From contig NC_092677.1 of assembly GCF_964355755.1 (NCBI RefSeq), forward strand, positions 21,920,101 to 21,984,100: a stretch of 64,000 nucleotides of DNA, given 5' to 3'. The position numbers were made by a program, and so were the translations under genes. Under the pieces are notes generated by a model. The model did not search any database, was not told the origin of the DNA, and was given only the letters and a program-made list of their open reading frames with translations. This document shows, piece by piece, positions 31,419 through 43,869 of the stretch; the stretch's first letter is position 1, and every line of letters starts with the position of its first letter. This DNA is from Antedon mediterranea (Eukaryota > Echinodermata > Crinoidea > Comatulida > Antedonidae).

Positions 31419-33742
31419 GTAAGCGTGCTTTCTTTGCACGCAAAATTTATTAACCTACTACCTACATGCACATGATATACAATGCATGTAGATAATATTT
31501 ACATTTTGTACTAAAAATATATAATGTAATATCTATATTGTGTTTATTAACGGTGATTTTAACTGTGTATGTTACAACTAATCCAACTATTTTATTACCA
31601 GTTTTTACTATTTTCTTATTTTTTAAACTTACAAAAACAATATACAAATTATTTTGGTTAAGATTCATTGATGAAGTGGTTCTTTCAATCGTTACATGTA
31701 AGCTGGTATATTGTGCAGGAAATCCTGTATATACCGACTTTAGTGAGAAGGGTTAATGTATATCCAGCTAATAAATAATGCTTGACAAAATTATACTTTT
31801 TTTAGATAGACACCCTTTAATCATATTGGCGGTGAATTAAATTCTAATAATCTAGTACAATTTATATTGCACATGGATTAACCTAATTTTATTGTAGTTT
31901 GAAAATTTGCGATTAAAGACATTGATAAACTTTATTGCATAAGATAATATAAAGGATTTTGTTCTCTCAGTATGCTTGTCTTTCATCACAGGAACTATTC
32001 TTAGTAATCTATATATTATAAATTGTTTAAGTAAGGGCAAAATTTGGTAAATTGCGCGTTACTTCTACAATTTTTACTCGATGGTATATAAAGTTGGTTC
32101 ATACTTTCAGTACTGATTTTAACCACCTGATGTAACCCTGTTTACTAATTAAATTGAGTTAGATAATTAGTTATTGACAATTAAAACAAATTTGGGTTCA
32201 ACAACAAATAGGGGTGTTTTCCGATCATGGTACTGTCCAATAGATGTCCATCTCGAAAAATAGCTGCACACAATAATACGAAAATGATTGACATTTACCT
32301 ATCTCCTTCTACAATAATTGTTTTTAATGACTGAAAACAGGTCAAACAGGTCGAGTACAGCATCATAATGTTGAAGACAGACCAAATTTCTTTAAAAAAT
32401 ACAATTTGAATAGATTTAGTATACGTTTACACAAACCTATTGATTGACCATAAATGGAACATTCCAATCACTCAGTCTTCCAGTTCAGTATAAATATTTG
32501 GTATAACGCAGTAGGTTAATTTATGGGGTGTATATAAATAATATGTTATAAATATAATAATGTGGTTATATATAAATAATGAATTTGGAGAAAAAAAATA
32601 CATAAACCATTTTGAAGCGCAGATTCCTTAAATTAGTCCAGTAAAAGTATTGTTGAACCTAGAACAAATTGCAACAAATTTGGACTCATTTTGTGACAAG
32701 TTTCTCGTTAGGAAGTAATTTCCAGTGTGCTAATTTTAGTTGACTACATAAATCACTGTGTCTATTAATTTCTGTAAACGACATTACGTGCTCCCTATAC
32801 ATAAATTTGAAATCGCTAGTTTTTTTTTACGCTGAAATTAGTGTGTATTCGAGAATCATCTGTGGGCACAACCTAGATGGTTCGCGAGTGAAGCGAGAGT
32901 GCCATCTAGTATTTATAAGTTTGCTTGACCCATTCTGGTAGAAAACCATACTGGCATGGTAATATAGCATAGCCTGTATATTCCTAAGACACAGTTCTAA
33001 GAGAAAAGGGTTTTGTGTTTTCACCCATTATACACATTTACATTCCTTGTCTTAACATCAAGAATGATAGAGCCACATCAGAAGAGATGAATATATTTAT
33101 GCATTTTTAAAACATTCTTTTCATTTTATTATTTTATCATTTCTAACAATAATTTTATTTTTCTTAACATCTTGTCTTCAATGAACCAATGGTATTATCA
33201 ACATGATTTGCCTGCTGGCTACTGTTATAGATGATTGTGAATAAGTGCTGTAGTGCCCTATATTTTGTTGGTACTTAAATAAAGGACACAGAATATGCAC
33301 GCTTGGTAGCCAACATTCTAAATCACTCATATTTTATTTTGCATCAATGTATCTACATATGTATATTATTACATTATTCCCACTAAGTATGTGGTGGTAG
33401 TCAATAGTCCTCTGCTCTACAGACAACCATATTGCACAATAATGTAACATTGACCTACCGTAACTGTTCTGGATCTTGAAATATACAAATTTCTAATTAT
33501 TAATTGATTAGCATGCTTAGCTTTTCAACATCTCAAATGTATTTGAGACCTGTCATTAACAAAATTTGAAAATTTAAAAATGCATTAATTAGATTTTTAA
33601 ATCTACAATCAAAACTGGACAATTTAGATACTTATTTTAAAATAAATTATACAACATTGATGTTGTTAAAGACAGGTTTCAGTTTGAATTCAATTGATGT
33701 TATTGTAGTTGGTGCTGACTAGAACTAACATCTTTTTTGCAG
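31419..33742 (+). other. Intron with a long dispersed repeat
   Basis: Contains repeat family R at 32030-32912. Nothing recognised at 31430-32020 and 32920-33740. Confidence 0.75.
32030..32912. mobile_element. Dispersed repeat family R, direct copy
   Basis: Begins AAGGGCAAAATTTGGTAAAT and contains ACTCGATGGTATATAAAGTT, GGTTAC-like segments, CCAATAGATGTCCATCTCG and TACAGCATCATAATGTTGAA. Related copies lie at 49785-50650, 59405-60750 (broken) and inverted at 61400-61735, where the end reads ACCGAATTTTGCCCTTA. It ends near a hairpin CTAGATGG...CCATCTAG (32873-32909). Probably a non-autonomous DNA element; no coding sequence. Confidence 0.75.
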
Positions 33743-33802
33743 AAGGCTATGATACCCTACCTAAGCAAACTAATGGCGAGATATCTACACCTGAACCAAA
33801 TA
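33743..33802 (+). CDS. FHOD: FHOD linker cassette exon 13 (60 nt)
   Basis: Acceptor CATCTTTTTTGCAG, donor AATA|GTAAGT, phase 1-1. Encodes GYDTLPKQTNGEISTPEPN; no recognised motif. Confidence 0.74.
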
Positions 33803-36017
33803 GTAAGTTGTAGTTAACCGTTTCTCTCCCCACATCACACCCCACCCTCCACCCACTTACTATGCCATTTTTCTGCTTATTTAACATTTTGCCTTGGAAT
33901 CACATGTAACATACTTTCAATACACAGCTAAGCTCATAAAGCACTGTTTGTAACTATTACAGTTTCAATACAAAAATAGCGCAAACAAAATTTTGTGCGA
34001 GAGGCTGATTACCATCGATGATGATGATGATAATCGACTTGTGTGATTCTCAGTCATGCGTAAAATAACTTCAAAATTCGTATGTCTGTAATTCACAAAA
34101 AGATTTTTACACGTTCTCCAGGGACGTTTTGAGGGGGGTGTCACAAACTCATTTTACATATGTTTCCGAGCAATTGAAAATACTTTAGGAACTCCCCTGT
34201 GACATAAAAGTATATACACAAAATCTACAAAGTTGTAAAATAACTAAAAAATAAAGCTTTAATTTTAATCAACTTCAATCTTCACTAATCCAGTAAGCAC
34301 TTTAAACAACAGCTTCACAATAACTTTTACAATCTAATATCCAACCGTCTTCATCAAAAATCCTTCTTACAATTGTCATACTTCCCCTTATATACAATGT
34401 TCATAACCTTCTAGATCATTCTTTATACTTCTTATTCTATTGGATTACAGTTTCTATTAATAGCAGGAATAATGTTCCTGATTGTTCTTATATTAATTAT
34501 ACATGGTTTCTTAAATCTAAACATACTCTTATTCTAGAATGTTCATGTAGACACTATGGTACTGTATATGTTAGGAATGGTAATTTATTACAGGGGATTG
34601 TTATCGTGCAAAACATTTAATTTGACTATAGTAAAAGCTTCAGAATGATTGATCTACATGTTTAGCCAATAAAATGATATTGATAGGAACTCTTTCATAT
34701 CCATTTTGACAATTTTAAAAAGATTTCACACTTTTATACAAATCAGATATACTAAATGTATCTTGTCTAAATCATTTTTAGGTATAATCTAATCTTTGAG
34801 AACTTTTTCGATTTTGTGTCATGATAAAACTTTGAAAATCAAATTTGTGAAACCGTGTGAAAAACTTATATCTTGAAATATTTATTTTGTGATTAATATA
34901 AAATATGTTGTAAGGAATATTTGTGCAAAACATTGATAATCAACTTATGTAAGGGTATTTTTTCACCAAGATGAAGAACAAATGCCGTTAAAAAGCCTAC
35001 ACTGGATGGTAGTTTTCTATCTTTACGTAAAGCAGAAGCCATCTTAAAAAATGACAACTTTTTCTGACCAGTAAAGTGTTGGTTTGGGCACAATTGGTAA
35101 ATTCCAAGCTAGCAGTAGTCTAAAATTTGACTTGTATGAAATGTATGCTAATCACAGGACCATTTCACAGTAAAATGATATAAATATGGTGTCCTAAAAA
35201 CGCATTGTTATTTATTTTTTCATACTCGGCTTGTCACAATGTCTGTCATATTTTGTTTTAAAAATCTGACCATGTAATAGTAGCTTAAATTATTGAAAAT
35301 TGAAAAATAATGCATGGCATGCGATACAAAATCAACCAATTTTTTTTGTGTTATTATTACTATACTATATAAGACTAAATGAAAAATAATCATGTCAAAA
35401 ATCTTATTTTGATTATGTGAACGAATGTTAAGACACAGAAAGAATTTGCGTGTTTTGTTCGGGAACGCAAGTGATCACCGTCTTCAGCTTAAATAAGCTT
35501 GATGTTAAGCTCAAACATCTATTCATAATTTGTTTCACACTTTAATTCTGTTTTGGGCGCGTTAGGCCCCGTGTCTAAACTAGCGTAGGCTAGGCCTACA
35601 ACACAGTAGGTCTTTTTTAGGAGGCCTAATTAAATATTTTAGAATTTAGTGTACCGTATATTTCGGTGTATAAGTCGCACCTGTGTATAAGACGCACCCC
35701 CTAACTGAGAGTAAAATATCGGTATTTTGTATATCGTCGATGTATAAGACGGCCGCGCCCAGCCTCAACAAGAAGGGAAGTCCCCCATTCCGTCAGTTCT
35801 TTCTAACTTGTTATTCATGAGTTTCGCACCCGCAACATCGAGTGCATGACCGCACGTGTGTGTGGGCTAGCCTCGCTCGATCCTTTTATCGAGAGGCGCA
35901 CGTTTTCACGGACAATCGTATTCGATTAGTATCTATGTATCCTAGAAGTGTGTACGCTAGGTCTATGCTATACGGAAGCCCGTTCGGGCCACAAGTTAAC
36001 TATATTTTAAAAGCTGT

Positions 36018-36082
36018 TATCTGGCGGCCGCCACTTAATTATCTGGCGGCTGCCACTTAATTATCTGGCGGCCGCCACTTAA
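36018..36082 (+). repeat. 24-bp tandem repeat, three units (left arm)
   Basis: TTATCTGGCGGCCGCCACTT with AA spacers; the middle unit has CGGCTGCC. Mirrored at 36580-36680. Confidence 0.9.
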
Positions 36083-36579
36083 TAATTAGTACATGTCCCA
36101 TCACGTGACATGTACGTGCATTGGATCAGAGGCGATGTTGCATGCAATAAAATATGGAACGCAAGTAATCTCTTCACATGCGGTGACGTCATGCTCTCAA
36201 ACTATTTCATTATGCTCTTATACCGCACACCATTATCTTATACTCATTCCTAATGCTCTTATGTGCATAACTAATCCTCTTATACTCATTCTTAATGCTC
36301 TTATACTCTTTCTTAATGCTCTTATAATCTTTCTTAATGCTTTTATACTCTTTCTTAAAGCTCAAATGCTCTTTCGTCATGCTCTTATGTGACTTTCCAT
36401 GCTCTTATGCTCTTTCGTCATTCTAAATTATGCGACGTATCATGCTCTTATGAGGTAACTAAAAATCCATCGACACATTTTCGACGCACGTGGCGCACTA
36501 CTTCAAATGTAAAATAATCGACGGCTGTACAAATAAGTCTAGGAAAGTTACAATTATCTTAATTATTATTATTAATAGG

Positions 36580-36680
36580 TGGCCGCCAGATATTTAAGTG
36601 GCGGCCGCCAGATAATTAAGTGGCAGCCGCCAGATAATTAAGTGGCGGCCGCCAGATAATTAAGTGGTGGCCGTCAGATA
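36580..36680 (-). repeat. 24-bp tandem repeat, about five units (right arm)
   Basis: Units AAGTGGCGGCCGCCAGATAA on the + strand, reverse complement of the left-arm unit; one unit has GGCAGCC and one GGTGGCCGTC. Confidence 0.9.
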
Positions 36681-37414
36681 ACAGCTTTTAAAATATAGTT
36701 AACTTGTGGCCCGAACGGGCTTCCGTAATGCTATAATCAACTGGAGAATATACTAGTCGAATACTGTACACCATGTGGTTGCCAAGAAGGGCTCGCTCGC
36801 GCTGGGGGTCGGCGATTGTGCGTATAACTATAATACTATTCCAATCGTAAACGTTTACAAATGAAATTTTATCGGAGCGCCTAAAACAGCTCCATAATGA
36901 ACAAATCTTTTCATCATATTTAGTACAAAATCACGCTAAAATGCCTTGAAAACTAGCAGGTTGCTGTTACGCTAGTACACTGTAGCTAGGCTAGGCCTAC
37001 TCTTTAGTAATAGGCCTAGGCCAATTTCCTTAAAAAGCCCAGGCCTAGCCAACGAGGTGGCGATATCTGTGTGTTGAGGCATTTATGTTCGGTGTATAAA
37101 TAAGATGCACCCTTAATTTAGAGGTTCAATTTGCGTGTCAAAAGTGCAATTATACACCAACATATACGGTACGTTATTATTTTAATTGTTTCATCCTCGC
37201 ACACTCGATTTTTACACCTTTTCGGCCAAAACGAATCATAAAACAAGTTTTTTTTTTAAAGCGCCCTCAACGTAAAAAAAAAACACTTTTTTCTTATCTC
37301 CGCCCCAAATTTTTGCCGAAATTAGGGGCGGCGGATGACAGCAAACAAATATAGATATACCGCTTTGAATACTTTGTCTAAAGTGAAGAAATTAAAATAA
37401 ATGTTTAGTTGTTA

Positions 37415-37626
37415 GGTGATCATTTAGAATAAAATGATCACCTATTGTTATTGTATAAAATCTTTATTGGTTATCCGCAACGAAGTTGCAGGATAACCTC
37501 TTGTGATTGTACGAAATCATCATCATCATCATCAACATCATCTTTTTATTAGGTGATCATTTGTTATCATTGTTATTGTATGAACTCTTTGTTATTAGGT
37601 GATCATTTAGAATAAAATGATCACCT
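37415..37626. repeat. Two copies of a perfect palindrome and a hairpin between
   Basis: AGGTGATCATTT-AGAATA-AAATGATCACCT occurs at 37415-37444 and 37597-37626, each followed by ATTGTTATTGTATAAAATCT. Between them GGTTATCCGCAAC-GAA-GTTGC-A-GGATAACC (37469-37498) forms a second hairpin with a 13-bp stem. Confidence 0.9.
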
Positions 37627-37649
37627 ATTGTTATTGTATAAAATCTTTA

Positions 37650-39000
37650 TTCTTATGATTCTTCTTTATTTCTCTCTGTACAGATTTTGTGTAACAAATA
37701 TCTCAAAAAATTTAATGTTAATGATTACCAAAATTTCACAATGTCTTTCAAATACTTTAACTTAGTCCTAATAAGCTTTTCAGCGTGATCACTCATCCGT
37801 GACGTCATTTATACGCCATTTTGTGAAATCACATTATCAATCATATCTCCATAATTCATTATCACATATTAACGAAATTCACAACACGTAAACTTCAGGT
37901 CAAGGGTAAAAATATTAGCAAATAAAAACGCACGCGCACGTAGGGTCATGCGCGTGAAATTGCGCGTTAAAAATTTAAAAAGCTCAAAATTAAGTTTTGA
38001 TCAATTTAGAGCATGAATTGGGCCATTTGAGTGTTTCAAAAAATTACAGCGCAAAAACACGTTTTTGCGCGCGTGATACTTAAAAAGCGTAAAAATACGA
38101 TTTTTTTGTACAAATCGCATTCTACTCACCATCCTTAGTACATTCACCAAATTTGAGTCAGTTCCGACTTAAAATAACGCTATACGAGCAGGTTAAAAAT
38201 GACAAAATGCGCAAATTAATTGCATCAAAGTGCTGAAAATGGTGAAAAAAAAGGCATTTTTTAAATGAAAATATTTCTTCAGAATGCATGATGACCCCAA
38301 CATTTTTAAACTTATTCTGGAAGCCATTGAGTTGTAGATATGAATTCATGTACATATTTTACATACAAAATGTTATTACGTCATCAAATGGCCACTTGAA
38401 TTTAAAATAAAGTTTTTTTTTCTTTTTAGTCATATTGTATCACATTCAATAGAACGCATCTCTGTTATTTTGTGCCCGATTTTCGCTCAAATTTTAGTAT
38501 GTGATTGCTCAATTAATTGACTTTCTCAGGACTTGCCACTATTTTTATTTTGACGACATCATCACGCGTAAAAACTTGAATAACGTAGGTCGTGTAATTT
38601 CACCTTCGCCGTAAATTTGAATATCTTACAGCTCTTCAGAATTGAAGGTTACATTGATGATTATTTATATGAAATAATAATTTATTATGAAAGCTGATGA
38701 AATGTAGATATGAATTCATATAAAAACCAAGCCTATCGGATGTTGTGACGTTAACATATGGCCAGTTGAAGTTAAAAAGTAGTTTTTTCATCTTTTTCGT
38801 CAAAGTTATACAAATTTCAAAGAGCGCGCACAGCGCTTCTACGTGCCAGATTCTCTTCCAATTCTTATATTTATTTGCTCAATTCATTATCTTTCGAAAT
38901 TGTCATCTTTGAGTTTATTTTGATAATTCCATCATACCATAAAATTAGAACATGATGTGTGTCCCGTAATTTCACCTATGCTACACTGTATATAGATATA
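37650..39000. repeat. Dispersed repeat family S with GACGTCAT-like sites
   Basis: Contains TTACGTCATCAAATGGCCAC, ATCTCTGTTATTTTGTGCCC and GTGTAATTTCACC-type blocks, partly repeated about 400 bp apart (38330 and 38700). Related to 60880-61190 and, inverted, to 59590-60150 and 63550-64000. No coding sequence. Confidence 0.6.
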
Positions 39001-39239
39001 CAGTATATACTGTACATATTGTATATGGCATATAATAGGCACAACGCAGCACTATAACTTCAACTTTTTACGATCGTATGTTAACGTACATGCATGTTTC
39101 AAAAATGTTAATTTCATTAAAATGATAAAAATTATGATTTATTATTTGCTCTATTATGCTATTATTTTAATAATCATAGTTTTTAATATTTTTAGAAAAT
39201 TATACAATTTGAAGTTTTAATAAAACTATTTGTATTCTA

Positions 39240-39395
39240 ACTACGAAAGTGATGGTGTAATGATAATATCCTTAGGCAAGATGCTTTACTCTCATTGCCT
39301 CGTCCTTCGAATGGGATGTAAATCTATTGGTCCCGTGTTCATAATAGTGCACGTTAAAGAACTACTGTATTCAAAAAGAATAGGGGATAATCTCC
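39240..39395 (+). repeat. SINE fragment with Deu-type central domain
   Basis: GGCAAGATGCTTTACTCTCA, then TTGCCTCGTCCTTCGAATGG and AGTGCACGTTAAAGAACTAC, follow the order of the Deu core of vertebrate and deuterostome SINEs (GGCAAGATACTT..., GATGGGATGTAAA, GTGCACGTTAAAGAAC). It ends about 25 bp before exon 39421. Confidence 0.7.
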
Positions 39396-39420
39396 AATTA
39401 TATTTATTTTTAATTACTAG

Positions 39421-39519
39421 GGTTAGCTGTGCCATTATCAATATCTACAACATCTTTAACAGCAATATCACCTAGACGATCAAGAAGAATGGAAGAAATA
39501 GAAACATCAACAACTGAAG
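39421..39519 (+). CDS. FHOD: FHOD linker cassette exon 14 (99 nt), basic motif
   Basis: Acceptor TTTTTAATTACTAG, donor GAAG|GTAAAA, phase 1-1. Encodes LAVPLSISTTSLTAISPRRS, then RRMEEIETSTTE. The SPRRSRRMEE patch belongs to the basic class. Confidence 0.74.
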
Positions 39520-39995
39520 GTAAAAAAGGGTTAAACTTACTTTTTACTGTTCTGTTCTCTCATAGTGCTTTGTTTAATTTGAACATGGAGGAACCTCTGT
39601 GGTTTAAATAAATCGCCTGCTTTGAATATTTCCCCCACCCAATTTTGGTCCAATTTTTTTAACTACCATTTCAAATTTTTGAAATGATTTTTCCTAGTCG
39701 TCAATATATCTTTAAACATATACAAAAATGGAATTGTCATCCATGAACACTTGCAAGAATGTTCTCTTTTAATGAATGGGAATATTCTCAAGTTTTCACA
39801 AAACTTCCATGTGATTGGATGCAAGTGTTCAACAATTCCCCGTTCAATTTTAAGTTAGTATTAATTCAAAGAATTATGCTAGAATGCACTTCATATTTTC
39901 TAATGCAGCTTTTCACTCACACTTTTGGTTCACTTTTACAATATTCTATGAAATGCATATTTCATTACCTTTTTCATATGCTTTGTTGCTTAAAG

Positions 39996-40046
39996 CAAAA
40001 CCAGTTAGAAGACGTAGACGTCGACAGGATGGAGGTGATTCAACAG
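39996..40046 (+). CDS. FHOD: FHOD linker cassette exon 15 (51 nt), poly-Arg
   Basis: Acceptor TTTGTTGCTTAAAG, donor ACAG|GTAGCG, phase 1-1. Encodes KPVRRRRRRQDGGDST, with six Arg in a row. The minisatellite begins at the next bases of the intron. Confidence 0.74.
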
Positions 40047-40049
40047 GTA

Positions 40050-42610
40050 GCGAATTCTAGAATCTTCATTTCTTGCATGTAGCAGAGTTTTAGTATCTTT
40101 GTTTTTTACATGTAGCAGAGTTTTAGGATCTTCATTTCATGCATGTAGCAGAGTTTTAGTATCTTCATTTCTTGCATGTAGCAGAGTTTTAGGATCTTCA
40201 TTTCATGCATGTAGCAGAGTTTTAGGATCTTCATTTCATGCATCTAGCAGAGTTTTAGGATCTTTATTTCTTGTATGTAGCAGAGTTTTAGGATCTTCAT
40301 TCCATGCATGTAGCAGAGGTTTATGATCTTCATAACTGAGTTTTAGCATCTTTATTTCTTGTATTACTATTTAGCAGAGTTTTAGAATCTTCATTTCATG
40401 CATGTAGCAGAGTTTTAGTATCTTCATTTCTTGCATGTAGCCGAGTTTTAGGATCTTCATTTCATGCATGTAGCAGAGTTTTAGGATCTTTATTTCTTGT
40501 ATGTAGCAGAGTTTTAGGATCTTCATTTCATGCATGTAGCAGAGTTTTAGGATCTTCATTTCATGCATGTAGCAGAGTTTTAGGATCTTCATTTCATGCA
40601 TGTAGCAGAGTTTTAGGATCTTTATTTCTTGCATGTAGCAGAGTTTTAGGATCTTCATTTCATGCATGTAGCAGAGTTTTAGGATCTTTATTTCTTGCAT
40701 GTAGCAGAGTTTTAGGATCTTCATTTCATGCATGTAGCTGAGTTTTAGTATCTTCATTTCATGCATGTAGCAGAGTTTTAGGATCTTCATTTCATGCATC
40801 TAGCAGAGTTTTAGGATCTTTATTTCTTGTATGTAGCAGAGTTTTAGGATCTTCGGATCTTGCTGTAGAAGAGTTTTAGGATCTTAAAGCTCTCTGATCT
40901 TTATGAAATAGCGTTATATAAATGTTGCAATATTGTCTTCATTTCTTGCATGTAGCAGAGTTTTAGTATCTTCATTTCTTGCATGTAGCAGAGTTTTAGG
41001 ATCTTCATTTCATGCATGTAGCAGAGTTTTAGTATTTTATTTCTTGCATGTAGCAGAGTTTTAGGATCTTCATTTCATGCATGTAGCAGAGTTTTAGGAT
41101 CTTTATTTCTTGCATGTAGCAGAGTTTTAGGATCTTCATTTCATGCATGTAGCTGAGTTTTAGTATCTTCATTTCATGCATGTAGCAGAGTTTTAGGATC
41201 TTCATTTCATGCATCTAGCAGAGTTTTAGGATCTTTATTTCTTGTATGTAGCAGAGTTTTAGGATCTTCGGATCTTGCTGTAGAAGAGTTTTAGGATCTT
41301 AAAGCTCTCTGATCTTTATGAAATAGCGTTATATAAATGTTGCAATATTGTCTTCATTTCTTGCATGTAGCAGAGTTTTAGTATCTTCATTTCTTGCATG
41401 TAGCAGAGTTTTAGGATCTTCATTTCATGCATGTAGCAGAGTTTTAGTATTTTATTTCTTGCATGTAGTAGAAGTTTAGTATCTTCATTTCTTGCATTTA
41501 GCAGTTTTAGGATCTTCATTTCATGCATGTAGCAGAGTTTTAGGATCTTCATTTCATGCATGTAGCAGAGTTTTAGGATCTTTATTTCTTGCATGTAGCA
41601 GAGTTTTAGGATCTTCATTTCATGCATGTAGCAGAGTTTTAGGATCTTTATTTCTTGCATGTAGCAGAGTTTTAGGATCTTCATTTCATGCATGTAGCTG
41701 AGTTTTAGTATCTTCATTTCATGCATGTAGCAGAGTTTTAGGATCTTCATTTCATGCATCTAGCAGAGTTTTAGGATCTTTATTTCTTGTATGTAGCAGA
41801 GTTTTAGGATCTTCGGATCTTGCTGTAGAAGAGTTTTAGGATCTTAAAGCTCTCTGATCTTTATGAAATAGCGTTATATAAATGTTGCAATATTGTCTTC
41901 ATTTCTTGCATGTAGCAGAGTTTTAGTATCTTCATTTCTTGCATGTAGCAGAGTTTTAGGATCTTCATTTCATGCATGTAGCAGAGTTTTAGTATTTTAT
42001 TTCTTGCATGTAGCAGAGTTTTAGGATCTTCATTTCATGCATGTAGCAGAGTTTTAGGATCTTTATTTCTTGCATGTAGCAGAGTTTTAGGATCTTCATT
42101 TCATGCATGTAGCTGAGTTTTAGTATCTTCATTTCATGCATGTAGCAGAGTTTTAGGATCTTCATTTCATGCATCTAGCAGAGTTTTAGGATCTTTATTT
42201 CTTGTATGTAGCAGAGTTTTAGGATCTTCGGATCTTGCTGTAGAAGAGTTTTAGGATCTTAAAGCTCTCTGATCTTTATGAAATAGCGTTATATAAATGT
42301 TGCAATATTGTCTTCATTTCTTGCATGTAGCAGAGTTTTAGTATCTTCATTTCTTGCATGTAGCAGAGTTTTAGGATCTTCATTTCATGCATGTAGCAGA
42401 GTTTTAGTATTTTATTTCTTGCATGTAGTAGAAGTTTAGTATCTTCATTTCTTGCATTTAGCAGTTTTAGGATCTTCATTTCATGCATGTAGCAGAGGTT
42501 TATGATCTTCATAACTGAGTTTTAGCACCTTTATTTCTTGTATTACTATTTAGCAGAGTTTTAGAATCTTCATTTCTTGCATGTAGCAGAGTTTTAGTAT
42601 CTTCATTTCA
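40050..42610. repeat. 33-bp minisatellite with a 960-bp higher-order repeat
   Basis: The unit is about 33 bp: TAGCAGAGTTTTAGGATCTT followed by CATTTCATGCATG, with CATTTCTTGCATG and TATTTCTTG(C/T)ATG variants. From about 40540 to 42496 the sequence repeats with a 960-bp period that looks identical by eye. Spacers with GGATCTTGCTGTAGAAGAG sit at about 40855, 41270, 41815 and 42230 (spacing 415, 545, 415). Both flanks carry CATAACTGAGTTTTAGCA. Open frames of 11-residue repeats on both strands come from the 33-bp period and are not genes. Confidence 0.95.
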
Positions 42611-42642
42611 GTTTAGCATTTAAAATCACCATTATTATTATT

Positions 42643-42660
42643 ATTATTATTATAATTTCC
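42643..42660. repeat. ATT microsatellite
   Basis: A short (TTA)n run directly after the minisatellite, followed at 42839-42885 by a copy of the terminal 45 bp of the Penelope-like fragment at 15293. Confidence 0.8.
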
Positions 42661-43069
42661 TACATAAAATAAAATTGTATGTGCAATATACATTTAAATT
42701 TCAAAATTAGTCTTTAGATTAGATTTTGTCTAGCAAAAAGTTTTTGAAAGAGAGAAAAATATCAAGCATTACTGCTCTGTGATTGCTTATCATGGTGGTA
42801 TTTAATTTTGAAAGCATCATATTCTGTATATATATATAAATCCAAAGGCAAATTACTAAAAAAATGACAATGCTGTGGGTATCAAATATATATATATTTA
42901 TATATTTATATCTTATTATATACAATAGTAGTATTACAATTCAAAATCTGATTATTTCATGGATGGAAAATAGGCTCTAAATTGACTGTTCTAAAAGCAA
43001 TAATTACAATATAACCTTTCATATATATTTCACTTTCTAATATTGTATTTTGTGGTTGATTGAATACAG

Positions 43070-43138
43070 ATTTATCAACAAGATCAGAATCACAACCTGA
43101 CCCAGTGGTTCAGCAACTACCAGATCCGGAAGTTCAAA
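43070..43138 (+). CDS. FHOD: FHOD linker cassette exon 16 (69 nt)
   Basis: Acceptor TTGATTGAATACAG, donor CAAA|GTTAGT, phase 1-1. Encodes LSTRSESQPDPVVQQLPDP then EVQ. No known motif. Confidence 0.7.
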
Positions 43139-43869
43139 GTTAGTATTCAGTCATTATTTAACAAATTTTACTGTAGTTAAAATATTGCTTAGAAAAGAAT
43201 ATTCTGTAGGTTTGATTGCAATTGGTGGAAATGGTGGACTGAAGACATGGAAACAGGATAGATTGTAAACAATAACCTTGATGATTTAATAACAGTATGT
43301 TAAAAAATGTATACAAGTCATATACAAAATAGCAGTAAGAAATGTTTACCTTCCTCGTACAATCCTATAAAACTGAATGTATTTTATTAAAATTTGTATT
43401 AACTAGATTTGTTTTTATGAAGTAAAGCATTAAATGTGCTAATATTTCTCACATACTGGTACTTAGTACTTCTATACCTCAAAATTGTAATCTACAATGT
43501 TGCACTCGTTTTGTAATGTTCTTATTTATATTAGCTATATTAACAAGGTACTGTGTATAAACATCTTGGTGAATTAGTGTTCCAAGTACTTTGGTATGAT
43601 TGTATACCCAACTCAATTGTAGACATCTGTTCACCATTTTCCTTTATAGAAAGCAATACACTGTACTGGTATATGCACATATGATGTGTAGAGAAGTTCT
43701 TAGTATAAGTCATCAGCATTTCCAATACAAAAAAAATAAATTAAAAATCTTTTTTGTTTTATAATATAAAGAATAAATTATTGATCAATACTATTAATTG
43801 CACAGTTAATTAAACACTAATAATAACATAAGAATCTGTATATTAATATTTTAATATTTACTTACAAAG

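Larger units (their letters stand above)
35651..37168. mobile_element. Foldback element with nested inverted arms and NotI-site tandem repeats
   Basis: Outer ends: GTACCGTATATTTCGGTGTA, then TAAGTCGCACC, versus GTGCAATTATACACC then AACATATACGGTAC. Inner arms: AAGCCCGTTCGGGCCACAAG then TTAACTATATTTTAAAAGCT at 35976-36018, mirrored at 36680-36724. Next to them are 3 and 5 tandem copies of a 24-bp unit, TTATCTGGCGGCCGCCACTT, in opposite orientation (36018-36082 and 36580-36680). The centre (36225-36450) has about eight units of a CTCTTATACTC(A/T)TTCTTAATG type repeat. No transposase ORF. Confidence 0.85.
33803..39420 (+). other. Intron with a foldback element and a SINE
   Basis: Nothing recognised at 33810-35640 except a GATGATGATGAT microsatellite (34016). 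Then the foldback (35651-37168), palindrome-bearing repeat (37390-37640), GACGTCAT-containing repeat family (37650-39000) and a SINE (39240-39395). Confidence 0.75.

Noticed and set aside
37684-37700. Strong-looking acceptor TTTCTCTCTGTACAG
   Set aside because: The frame meets a stop after two codons in the common phase.
40099-42512. Long repeat ORFs on both strands (11-residue units such as MHEMKILKLCY)
   Set aside because: They follow from a 33-bp repeat without stops in some frames; no start context, no splice logic, open in several frames and on both strands.
40050-42610. CRISPR-like array
   Set aside because: No unique spacers; units are contiguous minisatellite repeats in a eukaryotic intron.
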